This document shows positions 52,846 through 62,171 of a DNA stretch of 64,000 nt, piece after piece. Within the stretch, counting starts at the first letter, position 1. Each line of letters begins with the position of its first letter. This stretch comes from Novosphingobium sp. 17-62-19 (lineage in GTDB: Bacteria > Pseudomonadota > Alphaproteobacteria > Sphingomonadales > Sphingomonadaceae): the NCBI RefSeq assembly GCF_002256775.1, contig NZ_NCII01000020.1:1-64000 (forward strand). Direction: 5' to 3'. The position numbers and the translations under genes are program-made. Under the pieces are notes generated by a model that worked only from the letters and a program-made list of their open reading frames with translations, was not told where the DNA came from and made no database searches.

Positions 52846-54015
52846 ATGACATCGGCTGCCGTTTCCCTAGCGCTCGTGCTTGTACTGGCCATGACTTACC
52901 TTGGCTATCCGCTGGCGCTATTGCTGCTGCACGGCATCAAACCACGGCGCGATGATGGGGCGGGCCATGCCCTGCCCCACGGCCTTTCGGTCACAGTTCT
53001 TATCGCGGCCTATAACGAACAAGGCAGCATCCTCGAGAAGTTGAAAACGGTGCTGGCCGCAGCGGACAATAGCCCTTGGCCGGTTGCCGTGATCGTTGGC
53101 GACGATGGCTCTACCGATGACACGGCTTTGCTGGCGGAGAGTGTTGATGACGCGCGCTTGACGGTGGTGCGTTGCCCGCGCGGAGGGAAGGCTTCGGTGC
53201 TGAACCGGATCATCGATCTGGCGCAGGGCGATATCGTGATCCTGACCGACGCCGATCCGCTGTTTCTGCCCGACACGATCGACGCTATTGTGCGGCCCTT
53301 TGCCGATCCGGCAGTGGGTGCGGTGGCAGGCGCGGTTGTGGTCAACCGGGCCAGTGGTGGGAAGCGCAGGCTGGCGCAGTTTGACGGGCTTTTCCGCACG
53401 TATGAATCGTGGCTGCGCACGGCTGAGAGCCGGTTGATCGGGTGCAGCAGTGCCGATGGCGGGCTGTTTGCCATAAGGCGCGGGCTGTTTCCGGTAGTGC
53501 CGGGCGATGTGACCGACGACTTCTATATCAGCACGGCAGCGGTTGCGGGCGGGCAGCGCATCGTGTTCGAGCCTGCCGCGCGCGTGGTGGAGGAAAGCAT
53601 TGCGGGCAGCCACCGCAACTTCCGTCGGCGCGTGCGCATTACCGTGCGGGGGATGACCGGCCTGTGGCGGCGGCGGCGTTTGATGAATCCGTTTGTGACT
53701 GGCGGCTATGCCTTCGGACTGATCGTTCACAAGCTGTTGCGGCGGCTGGCCCCGCTGTTCCTTGTGGCGCTGTGGCCGCTTTCGCTGATGGCGGCATTGG
53801 CGGCGCAGGGGTTGGCGGCGTGGTTCTGGGCGGCGACGTGTGGGGGCCTCAGCCTGCTGGTGCTGTGCGGGGTTGCCGGGCTGGCCGAGGGCATTGGCTG
53901 GCCGCGCCCGGTACGGATGCTGCACGGGCTGGCGCTGCATCTTGCCGGACAGCTGACGGGCGTGTGGCAATTCGCCACCGGTCGCCGCTACAGCCAGTGG
54001 ACGCCTGCGAAGTGA
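52846..54015 (+). CDS. Membrane glycosyltransferase, GT2 family
   Basis: A 389-residue processive-type glycosyltransferase. An N-terminal helix (ALVLVLAMTYLGYPLALLLLHG) precedes the GT2 domain with VIVGDDGSTDDTALL, ILTDADPLFLP, the acceptor-region Asp pair GDVTDDFYI and the RxxRGxxxLWRRRR motif. About three C-terminal helices follow. Its stop overlaps the next start (GTGA). An in-frame stop lies just upstream and GGGAGG touches the ATG directly. It likely adds or polymerises sugars of the exopolysaccharide. Confidence 0.9.
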   Translation: MTSAAVSLALVLVLAMTYLGYPLALLLLHGIKPRRDDGAGHALPHGLSVTVLIAAYNEQGSILEKLKTVLAAADNSPWPVAVIVGDDGSTDDTALLAESVDDARLTVVRCPRGGKASVLNRIIDLAQGDIVILTDADPLFLPDTIDAIVRPFADPAVGAVAGAVVVNRASGGKRRLAQFDGLFRTYESWLRTAESRLIGCSSADGGLFAIRRGLFPVVPGDVTDDFYISTAAVAGGQRIVFEPAARVVEESIAGSHRNFRRRVRITVRGMTGLWRRRRLMNPFVTGGYAFGLIVHKLLRRLAPLFLVALWPLSLMAALAAQGLAAWFWAATCGGLSLLVLCGVAGLAEGIGWPRPVRMLHGLALHLAGQLTGVWQFATGRRYSQWTPAK

Positions 54016-54767
54016 AGTGGGGCATTGCGATTGTCGGGGCCGCTGCGGTGATCGGCTTCGGGCTTATGCTTGCCCCCGGAGCGGCCCAACCGGCGCAGGG
54101 CGATCAGCACTTGGCTGACACGTTCGACAATGGGCTGTGCGCCGGATCGGATGAGTGTCCGTGGTATTTTCAGCAGCGCGTCGATGGTGAGGTACGTGCA
54201 GAGCCGGTCGCGGGGCGCGGCGGGCTGGCGCTTCATGCGCTGGCGGGGCCGAAGCGGGGTGAGACGGTGGCCAAGGCGGCGCTGGTGGCCCGCATTGCGC
54301 CTGCGGGCCAGGGCAGCGTGATCCGCGTCTCGTTTGACATGATGGTGCCGCATGGCCGCCCCGGCAATTCGCTGCAACTGGTGGATCTGGAATGCGCGGA
54401 CTGCGGGTGGTCGCACAATCCCGGCGTGCGCCTTTACCTGCGGCATGGGCGGCTGCGGATCGACCGTTCGAAGATCGATGTTGCGCGGGCGTGGATGAAC
54501 GATGCAGGGCCGCAGATGGAGCGTGGCCGCTGGCACCATGTTGCTTATGAAATGCTTGTTTCGGCGGGCGACGATGGCTGGGCGCGGGCCTTTCTTGATG
54601 GACGTGAAGTTGTCGGCGGCACAGGGCGCACGTTGATGACCAAGCGCATGGAGTGGATCGACCGGGTGCAAGTGGGGCTGACCGCCAATTCGAACCCCGA
54701 ACCGGCGGAACTTTGGGTCGACAATGTGAAGATCGATGTGACGGCCCCTGCCGGTAAGGCCCGCTGA
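54012..54767 (+). CDS. Exported lectin-like/polysaccharide lyase-like protein
   Basis: A 251-residue protein starting at GTG 54012, with an N-terminal hydrophobic segment (GIAIVGAAAVIGFGLMLAPGAAQP) acting as signal peptide or anchor. The rest is a jelly-roll of the concanavalin/heparin-lyase I type: RVSFDMMVPHGRPGNSLQLVDLE, RGRWHHVAYEMLVSAGDDGWARAFLDG and ELWVDNVKIDV. Two Cys pairs (CAGSDEC and CADC) may form disulfides. It could cut or bind the polysaccharide made by this locus. Catalytic residues cannot be confirmed. Confidence 0.78.
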   Translation: MKWGIAIVGAAAVIGFGLMLAPGAAQPAQGDQHLADTFDNGLCAGSDECPWYFQQRVDGEVRAEPVAGRGGLALHALAGPKRGETVAKAALVARIAPAGQGSVIRVSFDMMVPHGRPGNSLQLVDLECADCGWSHNPGVRLYLRHGRLRIDRSKIDVARAWMNDAGPQMERGRWHHVAYEMLVSAGDDGWARAFLDGREVVGGTGRTLMTKRMEWIDRVQVGLTANSNPEPAELWVDNVKIDVTAPAGKAR

Positions 54768-55891
54768 TGCTGAGCGCGCGCTGGATCGAGCCGCAAGATG
54801 CGCTGGCCGACGTAGCGCGCTGGCAGGCGCTGGCGGCAAGGTGCGCCAATTCCAACGTTTTTTACGAGCACTGGGCAGTGCAAGCCTGCCAGACCCTTCC
54901 CGAAGGCCGCGGATTGCGACTGCTGCTGGTGGAGCACCATGATGGCAGTTGGGCCGGATTGCTGCCGCTGATGCCGTGGCGTGCCGGGGGCGTGACCATC
55001 GGTTGGCAGAACTGGGACCAACGCGTGCGGGCGCTGGGCGATCCGCTGATCGTCAAAGGTCTGGAAACAGACGTGTGGCAAGCCATGTTGGCGATGCTGG
55101 CGCGGGACTGGTGGCAGCCGATGTTGCGGCTTTCCACACTGGATGAACAAGGCCCGGTGGGAGCCGCGCTGCTGAATATACTGGGCCAAGGGGCGTGGCC
55201 GCACCGGCTGACGCGCAGGCTGGAACGGGCGGTCCTGAACCACGGGCCTGCTGCCGCCGACTATTGCGCGAGCAACATCCGCGGCAAAGTGCTGAAGGAA
55301 TATCGCCGGTTGAAGCGGCGGCTGGCGGACCGAGGCGAGTTGCGTGTGGAACAGCTTGGCACTGGAATGCCTGCGGCCAGTTGGACCGAACAATTGCTTG
55401 GCCTTGAAACCGTAGGCTGGAAAGGCCGCGATGGGGTGGCCGCTGCCTGCGATCCGGCGTTGCAGCAATGCGTGCATCGTCTGCTGGACGAAGCGCACCG
55501 ACTGGGTCGGCTCGATTTCTGGCGGATGACGCTGGATGGCGAGCCGCTGTCGATGCTGGCCTGCCTCGAAAACGGGCAAGGTCAGGCCTTTCAGTACAAG
55601 ATCAGTTATGACGAGCGCCATGCCGCCAGTTCACCGGGGGTGCTGCTGGAACTGGAATACCTGCAGGCCATGCTTGACGGCGACCGGCTGACCCGGTGCG
55701 ACAGTTGCGCCCGCCCGGACCATCCGATGATCAACCGCCTGTGGGTGGATCGTATGCCTGTCTGCTCGGTGGTGATCGGCCAGCCCACGCTGGTCGGCCG
55801 GGGGATCATCGGGCTGACCGCGCTGATGGACCGGCGCAAGGCCAGATCGCACGCGCAAACCGCCCCTGTTCCAGAGATGGAAACGAACTGA
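54767..55891 (+). CDS. GNAT-fold acyltransferase, CelD/BioF2-like
   Basis: A 374-residue cytoplasmic protein with a double GNAT-type fold as in CelD/FemAB-like proteins. The parts recognised are LRLLLVEHHDGSWAGLLPLMPW, the basic helix GKVLKEYRRLKRRL, GLETVGWKGRDG and the C-terminal FQYKISYDERHAASSPGVLLELEYL. In exopolysaccharide loci such proteins are thought to acylate sugars or lipids. The start overlaps the preceding stop (TGATG). Confidence 0.8.
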   Translation: MLSARWIEPQDALADVARWQALAARCANSNVFYEHWAVQACQTLPEGRGLRLLLVEHHDGSWAGLLPLMPWRAGGVTIGWQNWDQRVRALGDPLIVKGLETDVWQAMLAMLARDWWQPMLRLSTLDEQGPVGAALLNILGQGAWPHRLTRRLERAVLNHGPAAADYCASNIRGKVLKEYRRLKRRLADRGELRVEQLGTGMPAASWTEQLLGLETVGWKGRDGVAAACDPALQQCVHRLLDEAHRLGRLDFWRMTLDGEPLSMLACLENGQGQAFQYKISYDERHAASSPGVLLELEYLQAMLDGDRLTRCDSCARPDHPMINRLWVDRMPVCSVVIGQPTLVGRGIIGLTALMDRRKARSHAQTAPVPEMETN

Positions 55892-55894
55892 ACC

Positions 55895-56788
55895 ATGACG
55901 ACGAACACCGTCCTTTTCACACCAGCCGGGCACGCGGCACTTGTTTCGGCCTACCCCGCCTTGCCCTGCGGCCTGAACCACGGCCTTGTGGGCCATCCGC
56001 TGCTCACGCGCGCCGCGCTTGAAGAACTGGCTGCCAGTCTGCCAGCATCCCACGTTGAGCATTCAATCGGCGATGTGCCGGTGAATCAGGACCCTTCGGC
56101 GACCAAGGTTGTGCCGCTGACGGCGGCAGACGTGGTGCGGACGATCGACACCAACCGGTGCTGGATGGTGATGAAGAAGGTGGAGCACGTGCCTGCCTAT
56201 GCCCGCCTGCTCGACGCGCTGCTGGCCGATATCGCCAATCTGGTGATTCCGCTGACCGGGCCGATTGTGCGCCCGGAATCCTTCGTGTTCCTGTCTGCAC
56301 CAAATTCGGTCACGCCGTTCCACATGGACCCCGAACACAACATCCTGCTGCAAATTGAAGGCGGTAAGACGATGAACGTCTATCCGGCGGACAGCACCGA
56401 GATGGTGCCGCAGGAGGCGCATGAGGCATTCCATCGCGGCGCGCACCGCAATCTGGTGCATCGCGATGCCTTCGAAGCGCAGGCCCGGCCCTTTGCGATG
56501 CAGCCCGGTGATGCGGTCTACGTGCCGGTAAAGGCACCGCATTGGGTGCAGAACGGGCCTGAGGTATCGATCTCGTTCAGCGTTACATGGCGTTCACGGC
56601 TGAGCGATGGCGAAGCGCGGCTGCATCTGGTGAACCACCAGTTGCGCAAACTTGGCCTGCAACCCGCCCTGCCCGGCCAAAGCCCGCTGGCCGATCAGGC
56701 CAAGGTCAGCGCGCATCGCGGGTTCAAGGCGGTGACGCACGGGATCAAGCGGGCGCTGGGCAAGCAGCCAGACCGCACCGCCTATTAG
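55895..56788 (+). CDS. Cupin/JmjC-like Fe(II) dioxygenase-fold protein
   Basis: A 297-residue protein with a cupin_8/JmjC-like core. HMD in TPFHMDPEHNILLQIEG (HxD) and the His in KAPHWVQNGPEVSISFSV are the expected metal ligands. A C-terminal basic tail follows (GFKAVTHGIKRALGKQ). Members hydroxylate proteins or small molecules with 2-oxoglutarate; similar genes are common in sphingomonad polysaccharide loci, with unknown function. It begins 3 bp after the previous stop and ends convergent to the next gene. Confidence 0.8.
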   Translation: MTTNTVLFTPAGHAALVSAYPALPCGLNHGLVGHPLLTRAALEELAASLPASHVEHSIGDVPVNQDPSATKVVPLTAADVVRTIDTNRCWMVMKKVEHVPAYARLLDALLADIANLVIPLTGPIVRPESFVFLSAPNSVTPFHMDPEHNILLQIEGGKTMNVYPADSTEMVPQEAHEAFHRGAHRNLVHRDAFEAQARPFAMQPGDAVYVPVKAPHWVQNGPEVSISFSVTWRSRLSDGEARLHLVNHQLRKLGLQPALPGQSPLADQAKVSAHRGFKAVTHGIKRALGKQPDRTAY

Positions 56789-57990
56789 GCAGCGGCCATC
56801 ATGGCCAGCTGGCGTGAAGCATTGGCCGTGAGGTCGAATTCCTGTTCCACATGACGTCGCCCGCGCTTGGCCATTTCCAGCGCGGCGACAGGATCGGTGA
56901 AAACGCGCAACAATGCCTGACCAAGCGCCGCGCTATCGCGCTGCGGCACCAGCAGGCCGGTTTCTCCATCGCGGATCAGTTCGGGGATGCCGGATATGGC
57001 AGTGGTGATGGCGGGGCGCTGATAGGCCAGAGCTTCGATCATCACGTTGGGAATGCCTTCCTGGCGGCCGCTAGGGCCGATCACGCTGGGGGCAACGCAA
57101 ACGCTGGCGGTGCGATAGCTTTCGGCTACCACTTCGAACGGCTGCATCCCGCGAAAGCGCACGCGATCACCGAGCGATGCGGCCTGCGCTTTCAGCGCTT
57201 CGGCGCTGGGGCCGCTGCCGATCAGGTCCAGCTGCCAGTTGCCCAACCGCTCGCCTACCGCGCCAAGCGCTTCGAGCAGGTATTCGACGCCCTTCTTGGG
57301 TTCCAGCGCGCCGACATAGAGGATGCGGAATGGGTCGGTTGAAGGCACAGTGTCAACAGGCGCGATGCGGGCTGTGTCCACGCTGGAGTGGATGACCTGG
57401 ATAGGGCGTTCGGCAATGGCGGGGACTGTCCGGTGCAGGAAGGCCGCGCCAAATTCGCTGACGGTGCGGATGCCGCCCGCTTCGGACAGTTTGGCATCCA
57501 GCAGGCGTTGCGTGCGGAAAATATCGTGCGCGCGGCAACTGACCGAATAGGGCAGCCCCCCCATGCGCCGTCCGATCCATGCGGCGGTGGCGGGGTGTCC
57601 GGCAAATTCAGCATGGATGTGATCGGCACCCCAGCGTTGTGCATCGGCGGCAATCGCCAGCGCTTTTGGCAGGAGCGCCAGAGACTTGGCGGCAATGCGC
57701 GGCAACGAGGCATAGGCGGTCACTATCCGCCCGATGATGGCCCCCATCGTCAACGGGCGACGAACCACCCCTCCCGCTAACGCCGTGAGGCTTTCGCGGC
57801 CCAGCAGCGGAATGGAGCGAACGCGCTCGCGCAGCGGTTCGGCAAAGCCGTGCAGGGTCTGGTTCTTCCGCCATGCCGCCACGTGATAGAGGCGCACCTC
57901 ATGGCCCAGTTCGATGAACTTCATCAGATCGCGGTAGATGAAGGTTTCGGTCGATTTGGGAAATTCGGTGACGATCACGGCGATCTTCAT
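56785..57990 (-). CDS. Glycosyltransferase, GT4 family
   Basis: A 401-residue GT-B enzyme. The N-terminal half has IAVIVTEFPKSTETFIYRDLMKF, a pattern of GT4 enzymes in colanic-acid-like and capsule clusters. The C-terminal half carries ILYVGALEPKKGVEYLLEAL and the nucleotide-sugar site SVIGPSGRQEGIPNVMIEALAY (the EGxPxxxxEA motif). It is the last gene of the minus-strand operon and overlaps the ligase stop by four bases. Confidence 0.9.
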   Translation of the reverse strand: MKIAVIVTEFPKSTETFIYRDLMKFIELGHEVRLYHVAAWRKNQTLHGFAEPLRERVRSIPLLGRESLTALAGGVVRRPLTMGAIIGRIVTAYASLPRIAAKSLALLPKALAIAADAQRWGADHIHAEFAGHPATAAWIGRRMGGLPYSVSCRAHDIFRTQRLLDAKLSEAGGIRTVSEFGAAFLHRTVPAIAERPIQVIHSSVDTARIAPVDTVPSTDPFRILYVGALEPKKGVEYLLEALGAVGERLGNWQLDLIGSGPSAEALKAQAASLGDRVRFRGMQPFEVVAESYRTASVCVAPSVIGPSGRQEGIPNVMIEALAYQRPAITTAISGIPELIRDGETGLLVPQRDSAALGQALLRVFTDPVAALEMAKRGRRHVEQEFDLTANASRQLAMMAAA

Positions 57991-59321
57991 GGGGTGTTCC
58001 TGTTGAGCCGCCCAACCTGCGCCAGCATTCCCGCGCGCAAGCCAAGCGCGAGCAGCAGCCAGAGATAGCGCAAATCCTTGTGCGGCATGAAAAACGACGC
58101 TGCCAACAGCGCGGCCAGCGCAAGCATCAGGGCAATGGCCACGGACGACAGTTCCTGGCTGATGGAGCGGGATGCGTCTATCAACTGGCGGAACACCTCG
58201 CGCACCAGCAGCGCAAACAGCGCAAGGCCGACCAACCCGTATTCCACCGCCGTATCGAGGAACATGTTGTGCAATTCGCGCGGTTCCAGAATGCGGCCCG
58301 GATACCAGCGGTACTCCGGCCCCACGTAATAGCTCGGGAAATTGCCGGGGCCGATGCCCCAGATCGGCGATCCCGAGAGCAGATCACCGCCGATGCGCAG
58401 ATAGGTGATGCGGCGGAACAGCGTGCGGTCCTTGGCAAAATCGCCGATGGCCATGAAGCGCTCGACCAGTTCGGGCGGGGCGATGGCGATCAGGCCGATC
58501 ACCGCAGCGATGCCCGCCAGGATCATCAGCGGAAAGGCGCGATGGCCGCGAAACCGCCAACCGAGCAGGCCTGCTGCCAGCGCAAGCCCGATCAGCGCGC
58601 TGCGGGCCGACATCTGGCCAAGCGCCACGATGCCAAGCGCGGTGGCACCCAGCAGCACGGGCTGCCAGCGCCGCGCGGCATAGACTGTCAGCGCCATTGC
58701 CAGCACCGTGCTGACCATCAGCATCTGCGCCGCTGTAGTGGGGTTTTCGTCCGACCCGCCAGAGGACCGGGCTGCGCCTTCGAACTCGGCAGTGGTGGCG
58801 GCGATCGATGTGGCGACAAGGCGCGTGCCGGTCTTGTATTCGATCAACACGATCACCGCCGCGACGGTTCCGGCTAGCACGATGGAGCCGGTGACTAGCG
58901 TCAGGTGGCGCGGGGAACTGATGGCCAGCATGATGCACAGTGCCGGAAGGATGGAACCCGACAGCTTGATGATGTAATCCACGCCTTCAGACTTGTGCGC
59001 GCTCATCGCCCAGCACACGAATATCCATGCGCAAAGGATTGCGATAAGGCGCACGCCGAAGGGCAGGAGGTGCCCCCCTTCCTGCGGACTGTTCAGGCGG
59101 ATGGTCAGCAGCCAGATCAGGCTTCCCGCCACCAGCCCAGCAAACAGCATCTCGCCAGCGCTGATCGGCAGGCTGGCCGTCAGCCGATTGCCCACAGCAT
59201 CAAGCTGCGTCAGCGCGGCATAGAGCAGCGCCAACAGCAACAGCAGGTGCTGCACCGGCATGGCCATCAGCCGGTTCGGGCCTCCATGCAGCATGGGCGA
59301 CGAAGGCGCGGTTGACGCCAT
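57987..59321 (-). CDS. O-antigen ligase/polymerase-like membrane protein (Wzy/WaaL)
   Basis: A 444-residue protein with about eleven membrane helices and one large periplasmic loop. The loop contains GSPIWGIGPGNFPSYYVGPEY and ELHNMFLDTAVEYGLVGLALFALLV, the PF04932 signatures (HNxxL). In this locus, with Wza and Wzz-like genes, it is most likely the Wzy polymerase of a secreted polysaccharide, though a ligase role cannot be excluded. Confidence 0.87.
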   Translation of the reverse strand: MASTAPSSPMLHGGPNRLMAMPVQHLLLLLALLYAALTQLDAVGNRLTASLPISAGEMLFAGLVAGSLIWLLTIRLNSPQEGGHLLPFGVRLIAILCAWIFVCWAMSAHKSEGVDYIIKLSGSILPALCIMLAISSPRHLTLVTGSIVLAGTVAAVIVLIEYKTGTRLVATSIAATTAEFEGAARSSGGSDENPTTAAQMLMVSTVLAMALTVYAARRWQPVLLGATALGIVALGQMSARSALIGLALAAGLLGWRFRGHRAFPLMILAGIAAVIGLIAIAPPELVERFMAIGDFAKDRTLFRRITYLRIGGDLLSGSPIWGIGPGNFPSYYVGPEYRWYPGRILEPRELHNMFLDTAVEYGLVGLALFALLVREVFRQLIDASRSISQELSSVAIALMLALAALLAASFFMPHKDLRYLWLLLALGLRAGMLAQVGRLNRNTP

Positions 59322-59323
59322 GA

Positions 59324-61306
59324 TCAGCCGATGAAGAAGTGCGGTTCGCCGCCGATATCCTGCTTCCAGCGTTCACAGGTTTCCGCCAGCCAGGCCGGAT
59401 CGGCGGCGGCATGAGCCGGGATGCCGATGAAATATCGGACAGAGCAGCCCATCGCAGCGAGCCATCCTTGTGGACATTCCTGATCGACCGCCCCTGCATA
59501 GACCAGCGTGCCCGGCAGCACAGCGACAGGATCGAAGCTGGCGCGGGTTGCATCGGCCACGGGCATCGGCCGCCCTGCTGCCTTCGCCATATCAAGCGCA
59601 CATTGGGTAAGCAGGCGGGCAGATGTGTGTGCGCCGACCGACACGGCCACGCAGATGTCACCCGAGGTCAGGCCCGATTGCACAAGGGCATCGCCAAGCG
59701 TTGCGCAGGCCGCACGACGTTCGCCAAGATTGTATTGCGCGCCATCTGCTGGAGACGGGATCACCCCGGCTATTGCGACCTGCGGCGTTGGCTGCGGTTC
59801 GGTCGCCACCTCTTGTGCGGGCTCCTCACCATGTTCGGCAAGGTCAATGTCTTGGGCAAGCGCGTTCGCACCGGCTGTCATGGTGGGGCTGTAGCGGTGG
59901 ATCGGCCCGGCAACTGGTGTGGCCTCTATCGCAGCGTTGCTGGCGCGCTGGCGGAAGATCGAAATGTTTTCGGGCAGGTCCTGTGGGGCATGTTCGGCGT
60001 CCCGGCGTTTGTTGGCAAAGCTGGCCGGGCGGAGATCGACGGCATCGTCGTTATCCACGCTTGCACCGTTCACGGCTGCTGCCAGCGATTGGCCCGGACC
60101 AAGCAGCAGAAGCGCAATGGCGGCAAGTGCAGCACCGGCAACAAAACCGGCGATAGTATTGTAAAAGACCTTGGGCGAGGAACGGACCAGCGGTGGCGTG
60201 GCCTTCTCGATCACTTCGATCTTGGGGGCATTGGTCTGATTTTCGTTGAGGTTGAAGCTGACCCGCTGCGCCAGATCGTCAACTTCCTTGCTCACAAGGG
60301 CAATGCGGTCGTCGATCTGCTTGATCGTCATTTCACTGCCGCTGACTTTGCCGAACTGCGCGCGCAAAGCGCTGATACGGCCCTGCCGGATCGCGATACC
60401 CTGGCGCAGCCCGTCTGCCTTGGGGGCGGCGGTGGCGAGCGCCTGTTCGACGGCCTGCTGCGACGTGCTCATGCGTCCGCTTGCCTGCCGACGCAGTGCG
60501 GCGACTTCAGCCGCGGCACTGTCGAGAGCAACGCGGTCACTGGTGAGGCGGCTTTCCTCCGCCATCAGTTCCTGCATCAGGCCCTGTTTCTGGGTATCGA
60601 CATCGACAACGCCGCTGCGCTGCTTGAGCAAGCGCGACTGGTTTAGCAGCGTGGCGAGTTCCGCACGCTTGGCCACGAGGTTCTTGCCGAGGGTGGTCGT
60701 GAGCAGCTCCTCGCTGGCTTCCGACTGCGTATGCGCGCGTGATACGATGGCTTCGGACAGCGCGTTGGCCAGCCAGGCGGCGGCCTGCGGATCGTCCCAA
60801 GCAACCGCGACTTTCATCAGATAGGTGCCTTCGACCATTTCGATGGTCGTGTTCTCGATCAGCGACTGCATCAGGTCTTCGCGCAGCGGCACTTTCACCA
60901 CTTCGCCGTAGTTCAGCCAGCTGAGGATTTGGCCCGGAGTGAAGAAGCTGGGGGCCGAGGCATTGCGCTCCAGAGTCTCAAGCGAGACGTTCGCGCGCTT
61001 TGCCTCCCACGCAAGGTAGCGCTCGACCACGGGTTCGAGCACCGGGCGCGTATAGACGTACTCGCCATAAGTCTGGACCATGACCGCGCCGCCATCGAAC
61101 GTCTGGCCGCGCACGAAGCGCGTGGCAAAGCCGAGTTCGGCGCTGGTGGGCACAATGTTGAGCCGCGCTGCCGATTCAAAGCTGGGGCGCTGTGCCAGCA
61201 CGGCCACGCTGAACAGCCACGCCAGCAGCGTGCAGCCAATCACGAGGCCGCCGACCAACCGCCAGCGCGACATGATCAGCCGCCAGTAATACAGACCGAC
61301 GGGCAT
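59324..61306 (-). CDS. Polysaccharide chain-length/co-polymerase protein (Wzz/GumC-like) with degenerate C-terminal domain
   Basis: A 660-residue inner-membrane protein. It has helices near 13-37 and at about 387-410 (FYNTIAGFVAGAALAAIALLLLG) around a long periplasmic coiled-coil part, with the Wzz-type start (LNIVPTSAELGFATRF) and a Pro-rich end (ATPPLVRSSPKVF). After about 130 low-complexity residues comes a C-terminal part whose order (GDICVAVSVGAHTSARLLTQCALDMAKA) resembles a BY-kinase domain. The Walker A (GxxGxGK[S/T]) is lost and no Tyr-rich tail is seen, so it is probably not an active kinase. The start overlaps the wza stop (TGATG). Confidence 0.85.
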   Translation of the reverse strand: MPVGLYYWRLIMSRWRLVGGLVIGCTLLAWLFSVAVLAQRPSFESAARLNIVPTSAELGFATRFVRGQTFDGGAVMVQTYGEYVYTRPVLEPVVERYLAWEAKRANVSLETLERNASAPSFFTPGQILSWLNYGEVVKVPLREDLMQSLIENTTIEMVEGTYLMKVAVAWDDPQAAAWLANALSEAIVSRAHTQSEASEELLTTTLGKNLVAKRAELATLLNQSRLLKQRSGVVDVDTQKQGLMQELMAEESRLTSDRVALDSAAAEVAALRRQASGRMSTSQQAVEQALATAAPKADGLRQGIAIRQGRISALRAQFGKVSGSEMTIKQIDDRIALVSKEVDDLAQRVSFNLNENQTNAPKIEVIEKATPPLVRSSPKVFYNTIAGFVAGAALAAIALLLLGPGQSLAAAVNGASVDNDDAVDLRPASFANKRRDAEHAPQDLPENISIFRQRASNAAIEATPVAGPIHRYSPTMTAGANALAQDIDLAEHGEEPAQEVATEPQPTPQVAIAGVIPSPADGAQYNLGERRAACATLGDALVQSGLTSGDICVAVSVGAHTSARLLTQCALDMAKAAGRPMPVADATRASFDPVAVLPGTLVYAGAVDQECPQGWLAAMGCSVRYFIGIPAHAAADPAWLAETCERWKQDIGGEPHFFIG

Positions 61307-62097
61307 CAGGGCGACACCAGAGTGACGTTTGAACCGAGGTTTATGCCATTGAAACCGATGATCTGGCGGATCTGGCGCGCGCGGTCTGCCATGCGGGCGA
61401 CTTGCGTTGCGGGAATGATGATGACGCTGAACGGTTTGAGTTCACGCAACTGCGCACTGCTGCCGTCAAGAACAGCGCGCATATCGATCATTTCGGCCAG
61501 AAGCTGCCCTTTGACCGGGGTCAGCAGCACCACTTGCGAAAGGTCTGCGTCCCGCGATGCCCCGCCGGCACGGGCTAGTGCCTCGAACAGGGAACTACCA
61601 TCGCGATAGGGGAATGCGCCAGGACGGGCGACTTCGCCCATCACGAAAGTTTCCGGCGGCAACGGCGGGCGGGCGTATTCCAGCACCTGGACCGATACCG
61701 ACGGCCGCTCCAGCACTGGACGATAGAGCGCCTGCAATTTTTCCTGCAATTCAGTGGCGGTCAAACCGCGCGTCTGCATCGGCTTGAGCAACGGCGGGCT
61801 GATCTCGCCCGAGACCAGCACCCGCTGTTCACTGTCGAGCAGCGGCATATAAGGAAAGCGAATACGAACCAGATCATTGGGCGAAAAATCACCGGGACGT
61901 TCGAGCAACTGGGTGAGCGTATCGCTGACCTCATCGCCGAGCGCCCCGCGCGGTGCAGTTACGCCCTGCTCTGGCAGAATCGCGATGTTGCGCTGGGGCT
62001 GATATTGGGTCGAACTCGCGCAGCCGGTCAGCAGAAGCGCTGCCAGCCCTGCTGCTGCGCAAGCACGGCCTTTTGAGAAACGAAGGTCGTCTGACAC
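61306..62097 (-). CDS. wza: Polysaccharide export lipoprotein (Wza-like)
   Basis: A 263-residue outer-membrane lipoprotein (lipobox LLLTGCAS). It has the PES domain (FSPNDLVRIRFPYMP and VLVSGEISPPLLKPMQTRGLTATELQEKL) and SLBB repeats (FVMGEVARPGAFPYRDGSSLFEALARAGGASRDAD). It forms the export channel for the polysaccharide. GTG 62097 is preferred over TTG 62106 because AAGGGA then sits at a workable distance. It is shorter than E. coli Wza (379), like GumB-type channels. Confidence 0.88.
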   Translation of the reverse strand: MSDDLRFSKGRACAAAGLAALLLTGCASSTQYQPQRNIAILPEQGVTAPRGALGDEVSDTLTQLLERPGDFSPNDLVRIRFPYMPLLDSEQRVLVSGEISPPLLKPMQTRGLTATELQEKLQALYRPVLERPSVSVQVLEYARPPLPPETFVMGEVARPGAFPYRDGSSLFEALARAGGASRDADLSQVVLLTPVKGQLLAEMIDMRAVLDGSSAQLRELKPFSVIIIPATQVARMADRARQIRQIIGFNGINLGSNVTLVSP

Positions 62098-62171
62098 GAT
62101 TTGCAAATCCCTTGAACGTCCGTTTTCCTAGGCCGGGCACGCTAAATTTATCGTTAACTCTGTGCAGGCGT

